From Sisyra terminalis (Eukaryota > Arthropoda > Insecta > Neuroptera > Sisyridae): a stretch of 64,000 bases of DNA. The stretch spans positions 34,607,050-34,671,049 of the forward strand of contig OY292277.1 of assembly GCA_958496175.1 (NCBI GenBank), written 5' to 3'. The stretch's first letter is position 1. The number at the start of each line of letters is the position of its first letter. The notes below the pieces were generated by a model. It worked only from the letters and a program-made list of their open reading frames with translations, was not told the origin of the DNA and ran no database searches. The position numbers and the translations under genes are program-made. Of this stretch, positions 59,967-64,000 are shown one piece after another.

Positions 59967-60452
59967 GTTTGTGGCTCCGCTGGCATCGATCACCTATTTT
60001 TATATTCGAATGTCCCGAGAATTGCAAGCGCATGAAGGACCGATGTCCGTAATGATGGTGGAACCTCGGAACCGAGACCTATTTTCTTCCCGATCCCGTA
60101 CAACATCCCATTCAATTATGGATTACGACGACATAATGTATGAGAACCATTTAAATCGAAATGCCTCCCGATCGTCTAGAGATCACAATTATCGCTCGTC
60201 TCAACACACCAGTTGCGACACCGAAATAAATGTCGTAAAAGAAAAACGCACCCAGAAATACTTAATCGCAATGGTAACGGTTTTCGCCGTTTGTCTATCG
60301 CCGTTAATGTTGCTTCGCCTCGCCCGTTTAGCCATCGTCGAAACTTACGAAAACAGCGCCCATTTCGACTTGATCTACATTTTGGTCGTATGGATTGGTT
60401 TCTTACCCACTTGCACCACCCCATCGTTCTACATGTTATGGCAAATGAAACG
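59967..60452 (+). CDS. Class A GPCR, exon for TM5 to helix 8
   Basis: Together with the exon at 20483, it continues TM5 (FVAPLASITYFYIRM, residues ~33-47 of the partial protein). It then encodes a ~80-residue third intracellular loop rich in Ser, Arg and Asp, TM6 (YLIAMVTVFAVCLSPLMLL, 130-148) and TM7 (LIYILVVWIGFLPTCTTPSF, 167-186). FxxCLxP replaces the usual FxxCWxP, so the toggle-switch Trp is Leu, and TPxxY replaces NPxxY in TM7. A Lys/Arg start of helix 8 follows. The exon starts with the third base of a split Met codon and ends two bases into Arg194, at CG/GTAAAG. It is a receptor for an unknown ligand; an insect orphan or peptide receptor is plausible. Confidence 0.9.
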
Positions 60453-60517
60453 GTAAAGAGCATCTTTTCGTCCAACTAACAACCTCACTTAATTATCCAT
60501 TAAATTTCCATTTCTAG
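60453..60517 (+). other. 65-bp intron of the GPCR gene
   Basis: Donor GTAAAG, acceptor TTTCTAG. It contains in-frame stops, and removing it keeps the frame into the C-terminal exon. The length is typical of short insect introns. Confidence 0.85.
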
Positions 60518-60824
60518 GGCGACAAAAGAACGATTTTGCAATTATTTTCGATTGAGTCAAAGCAAATTGCAACAATCTTGTGAAGGGGTAGCGACAGCTG
60601 GAAATGACGAGTTTGTGGTGCCCAATTACACAGAGTCGACCACAACAGTTACCACAACCTTATCCATGTCCAGACCTAATGACAACCGACGGGATTGTGA
60701 AAAATGCCGGAGGAGCTCCAGAAAATGTCCGGAACACTATCTGGAATTTCATCAATCGAATAACAAACGGAGGTACAATGACGAAGATTCAGAATCAATT
60801 AACTATGACGACGAGTCACCTTAA
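60518..60824 (+). CDS. Class A GPCR, last exon (cytoplasmic tail)
   Basis: It completes Arg194 and gives ATKERFCNYFRLSQSKL, an amphipathic helix 8 with a Cys that could be palmitoylated. A ~90-residue tail follows, with a Ser/Thr cluster (YTESTTTVTTTLSMS, candidate GRK/arrestin sites), a CRRSSRKC basic patch and an acidic end (NYDDESP) before TAA at 60822-60824. The total partial protein is 295 residues. Composition and frame agree with the preceding exon. Confidence 0.85.
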
Positions 60825-60879
60825 TTACTTCTAGATAAAGGTATTATATAACAATGAAAACCTCAATCTATTACCTTTT

Positions 60880-60885
60880 ATTAAA
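60880..60885 (+). terminator. Possible poly(A) signal ATTAAA of the GPCR gene
   Basis: ATTAAA 56 bp after the stop is the first standard variant signal. There is no canonical AATAAA close by, so the real site could be elsewhere. Confidence 0.3.
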
Positions 60886-61017
60886 AATAACAGCCCTTAT
60901 GTAAGGTCACCAAATGGTGAAAGGAATATCGATTACTGCAATGAAATTACCCTACTTTAGTTAATGTACTCTAATCAATTTTTGTTTTTTAAATCTAAAT
61001 TAAAATCTTAACTTAAT

Positions 61018-61472
61018 ACATCCATCAAGTAAACATGACACTTATGAAATTTTGTAAAAATAATTACGAAATATTTTAGTGTTTTTTTGTGGCATAAGAA
61101 TTCAAAAAAAAAAAGAATTATCGCTCGCATATTTTCCAGAAAAACGCTTTGTAGTGCTTAGTAGACGTTTAGAGCTTTTCTATAAATATTAATTTCAATT
61201 TTTTTCACCAATGATTGATGTTTTTTTGTCGCTTGAGAGTTTTGAAGAGTTTTGCATATTTTCACATAAAACGCCATTTAAAGGAGAAGCTCGATTTTCG
61301 CCATTTTCCAATTATTAACATTTCAAAACTTTTTGCACTATAAATTGGTGTTTTTTTTTTTGTCGCTGGAGGGTTCTGAAAGAAAAAAAAATATCGTCTG
61401 CATATTTTCTTGGAAAACGCTATTTAAAAGGAAAGCTCAAAATGGACATTCCTCTAATATTAAAACTTTGTA
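61018..61472. mobile_element. TIR element with internal tandem units, 3'-truncated copy
   Basis: It starts ACATCCATCAAGTAAACATG, equivalent to the left terminal repeat at 40951, followed by the family blocks (TTTAGAGCTTTTCTATAAAT, TTTTTTTGTCGCTTGAGAG, GCATATTTTC). It lacks the right terminal repeat. It lies ~190 bp beyond the GPCR stop codon, possibly within the 3' UTR. Confidence 0.55.
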
Positions 61473-61606
61473 AGTTTAAGGGAAAAGTTAAGAATGATTT
61501 AGCCTATAATATTTTGTCCATTTACAGAGAAACGAACCATCCATTATGACCTTCTTTGCAATTGAAAATTGTCCTTAATGCAGTTTTATCGTAGCTTTGC
61601 AGTAAT

Positions 61607-62125
61607 AGGACACTGTTTTATAATATGTTGAAAAAATATGCCCTTATAAGAAAAACACATCCCTTAAAAACGATTAATTTCTGACCAACAACTACTATGT
61701 ACTCAATTTACTTTATGAATAAATTCTACTGAAATACAAATTTATTTAACTGAAAAAAGGTGAAGGATCATAAAATGTGGTAATATTTTTCGATAACTTT
61801 TTAGATCGTAACTATGGTTAATATATTTTCGGGAAATATCTTGATGAGGTCCTAGTCAAAAATTTTTTCAGAACCATTTTGAAGATATATTTTAACCATA
61901 GCTGCTCCATGTTACAATCGGAGAAACTGTGGAGAAATATTCCTACATTTTACATTTAAAGATCCTTCATCCTTTTTTCAGGTAAACAAATTTTTAATTC
62001 AGTAGAATTTACCCATAAAAGGATTTAAATTGAGTAATAGTCGTTGACCAGAAATCAATCTTTTTCAAAGGGTAAGTTTTCCTTATAAAAGCATATTTTC
62101 TCAACAAATTTTAAAACAGTGTCCT
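61607..62125. repeat. Inverted repeat with ~225-bp arms
   Basis: 61607-61832 pairs with 61884-62125 in inverse orientation. Landmarks are AGGACACTGTTTTA, TTCTACTGAA, ATCC/GGAT near GGTGAAGGATC, and TATGGTTAATAT at the inner edge. Identity is moderate, lower than for the repeat at 31576. A further partial unit lies at about 62165-62230. Non-coding; either a foldback element or inverted copies of one repeat. Confidence 0.6.
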
Positions 62126-62884
62126 CCATTAGCGATCCTTAGTGATGTCGAAAAACATTGCCATATTTTAAAATCCTTTATCCTTATTTTCGAGAAAATG
62201 AATTTGCGTTTGAGTAGAATTTTCTTATAAAATTTAAAATATTACTATCGAAAAATACAATTTAGGCTATCGCAAGTTTAAGATGTTTTTTAATACAGAC
62301 TTCGGTCGTAACATTATACAACCATAGTACAAATTTCATTGAAAAATTCGAGAAAAAAATTCAAAAAAAATTTATAAAGTTGACGAGCATTTGGTTGGAG
62401 ATTTCCAATGTCTGAAAAATTAAAAATTATACATTTTTCCCTTAAGCTTTTTCGGAACTTTCTTTACCCAACTTGACAGAATAATTCAAACAATATTGAA
62501 TGAACTTACTATCATTAACCTAAAATCGTTACTTAACAAGAAAACGGCGTTAAACTTTAAATAAGTGGCAATTTTGGCCTATTTTATAGAATTTCTCAGA
62601 TTTTGACCGAAAAATTTTCCGAAAAAAAAATTAATTAGAGATTATGATTTCTATGCTTCTCTTTGAAATCCTAAATCACTAAAATCAAAAATCTGTAGTC
62701 CTTCCCTCTATTTTTTCACGAATCTTTTTCTTCTCAAAATTAAGGGATGCCATAGTACTAATGACAAAAAATAAAAATCTAATATTTTAAGCAAGGAAAA
62801 TTTGAAAACAAAGACTAACGTTTTTACATAATATTATAAGCTTTAAGGAATAGATATCATTTTTTTAGAAAATAGAAAAATTTC
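62126..62884. other. Non-coding sequence, no recognised feature
   Basis: Apart from the partial unit of the preceding inverted repeat, nothing was seen. Confidence 0.3.
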
Positions 62885-62955
62885 TCACCAAAGCGGAATT
62901 CCAACACGGAACCTTGGTTCTAGCAGCGCACCACATATCCCCTGAGCTACACAAA
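62885..62955 (-). mobile_element. tRNA-like head of a second SINE family (or tRNA pseudogene)
   Basis: On the minus strand GTAGCTCAGGGGATATG gives a good A box (TAGCTCAGGGG), and GTTGGAATTCC, ~45 bp later, is a degraded B box (GGTTCGAATCC). Between them CTGCTAGAACCAAGG resembles an anticodon arm and extra loop. The cloverleaf is imperfect and no CCA-end pairing stem could be confirmed, so it is not a functional tRNA gene. It differs from SINE family A. Confidence 0.45.
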
Positions 62956-63920
62956 GAATTATATGGTGACGTTGAAACTTTCATACAAACAATTCTTATC
63001 AAATCTGAAGATAATGGAAAAAAATAGTTCGAAATAAATTAAATTTTCTGAAAATATTTGGACTGAAACTCCTCCGTGTTACATCCGGAAAAATTGTCCA
63101 AAAACATGGAAACTTTTTAATGTCCTTCCCTACTTTTTCCGATATATAAAATTGTTACTATCATAATACGTCTCCAACCTGCCCATTTCTACTTTGAGAA
63201 ACTGAAATAGCCAAATTAAGTGTTAAATTTTGAACAATTTTAAACAACTTAAAAAAATTTAAATTTTTTATTTGAAAAGTTTTAAACAATTATGACTCCA
63301 GTCTGCCCTCTATCTGAATCAAAAGAAAAATTTAAAAATCAGGTTCTTTGAATATTGGACAATTTTTTGCGACTTTTTTTTTTTTTTTTTTTGGTTTACT
63401 ACTTTACTTTTCACGATAATTGAGTCGTTTACTTTGATTATGGGGTAAATCAATTATAGATTTAAAACATTCATTATATTTAAAATCGACCGTCTAATTA
63501 TAATTTTTATAATTGAATTATAAAAATAATTTGTTTTTAAAACATTCAGCTCTCCTAAAATTCCTCAAAATCTAGCATTTTTCCGCAACTTCGCCCAATT
63601 GCAATTCATTTCAATTGTGTATCAGTTATGAATAATATGAATCTTTTTGATTTGCAATTTGCTCCGAACTGTTTAAGATTGATTATGCAATACAAAACTT
63701 TACCAAATTGTAAATATTCTTTTGAACAATTGGGCGTAAATAAAACTAGGTAAAGATCTTATGAGACTCAAAGGATCTCATAAAGATATATTTTGTGAGG
63801 ATAGTTCAACAAAACTAACGAGCGACAACAACGAATCTGAGTCTATTTCTAATTTTCACATGTAACGACTTACTGTACAAATTTATTTTCCAAAATTAGC
63901 AGTGTTTAATTTATATAGTT
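62956..63920. other. Non-coding sequence; short inverted repeat at 63592/63727
   Basis: CGCCCAATTG (63592-63601) is inversely repeated as CAATTGGGCG (63727-63736), which may bound a 145-bp MITE. A 19-T run lies at about 63374-63392. No gene. Confidence 0.3.
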
Positions 63921-64000
63921 AAGCCTACTAATGACTTCAAAACTGGTTGGTTTTGGGCTCGATCGAACAAATTTTCGATTTTTCACAATTACGGTTTTTT
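63921..64000 (+). mobile_element. tRNA-derived SINE (family A), cut by window end
   Basis: AAGCCTACTAATGAC, a GGGCTCGATC B-box region and AAATTTTCGATTTTTCACAA match copies 23376 and 25981. The A-box region is damaged. The rest lies beyond the window. Confidence 0.55.

Noticed and set aside
60176..60834. Alternative-frame ORFs over the GPCR exons
   Set aside because: Overprints of the receptor frame; the receptor frame has transmembrane motifs and correct splice phase.
62885..62955. Functional tRNA gene
   Set aside because: The B box is degraded and no complete acceptor or T-arm pairing could be drawn; SINE head or pseudogene fits better.
1..64000. CRISPR array, bacterial operon or prophage
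   Set aside because: No regular spacer-repeat array and no dense coding. Split exons with GT-AG introns and eukaryotic transposons show nuclear DNA.

Overview
The window is AT-rich nuclear DNA from an arthropod, most likely an insect; a beetle is only a guess. Evidence: GT-AG introns (one of 65 bp), insect-type LINE, mariner, Helitron, hAT and tRNA-SINE sequences, and no bacterial-style gene packing.

Only one cellular gene can be supported: the 3' half of a class A (rhodopsin-like) GPCR on the + strand. It has three exons, 20483-20577, 59967-60452 and 60518-60824. They join in frame into 295 codons covering extracellular loop 2, TM5, a long third intracellular loop, TM6, TM7, helix 8 and the C-tail. 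The first two exons are separated by a 39,389-bp intron, so most of the window is the inside of one intron. Exons for the N-terminus and TM1-TM4 were not found; they probably lie upstream of the window or among the unannotated first 20 kb.

The rest is transposon sediment. 1-20 kb: a foldback element (1697-2172) carrying hammerhead-like motifs, a TIR element family with internal ~130-150 bp tandem units (5165-6030, 13795-16080), a Helitron helicase relic (6050-6300), a SINE (7036-7192), an LTR with a tRNA-Ser-like primer site (about 10126-10794), a complete non-autonomous Helitron (14777-15920), a frameshifted zinc-ribbon ORF (17659-18046) and an internally deleted mariner (18732-19634). Large intron, 20.6-60 kb: a second Helitron helicase relic (minus, 22830-23190), two SINEs, a hAT MITE, a 470-bp-arm inverted repeat around a second LTR (31576-33364), a palindrome cluster (35275-35418), LINE ORF2 relics (35446-35740, 46120-46760, 50030-50180), and a young LINE insertion with perfect 12-bp target duplications and an intact 425-codon ORF1 but no ORF2 (41962-43576). 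Also here are mariner-like ends, a perfect 30-bp hairpin (56582-56649) and the third copy of a CRE-carrying dispersed repeat. Downstream of the gene are another TIR-element copy, a ~225-bp-arm inverted repeat (61607-62125), a tRNA-like SINE head (62885-62955) and a SINE cut by the window edge.

No rRNA, functional tRNA, CRISPR array or operon was seen. Most short open frames are chance or lie inside repeats. All calls come from reading the sequence by eye; exact element borders are approximate unless a duplication or terminal motif fixes them.
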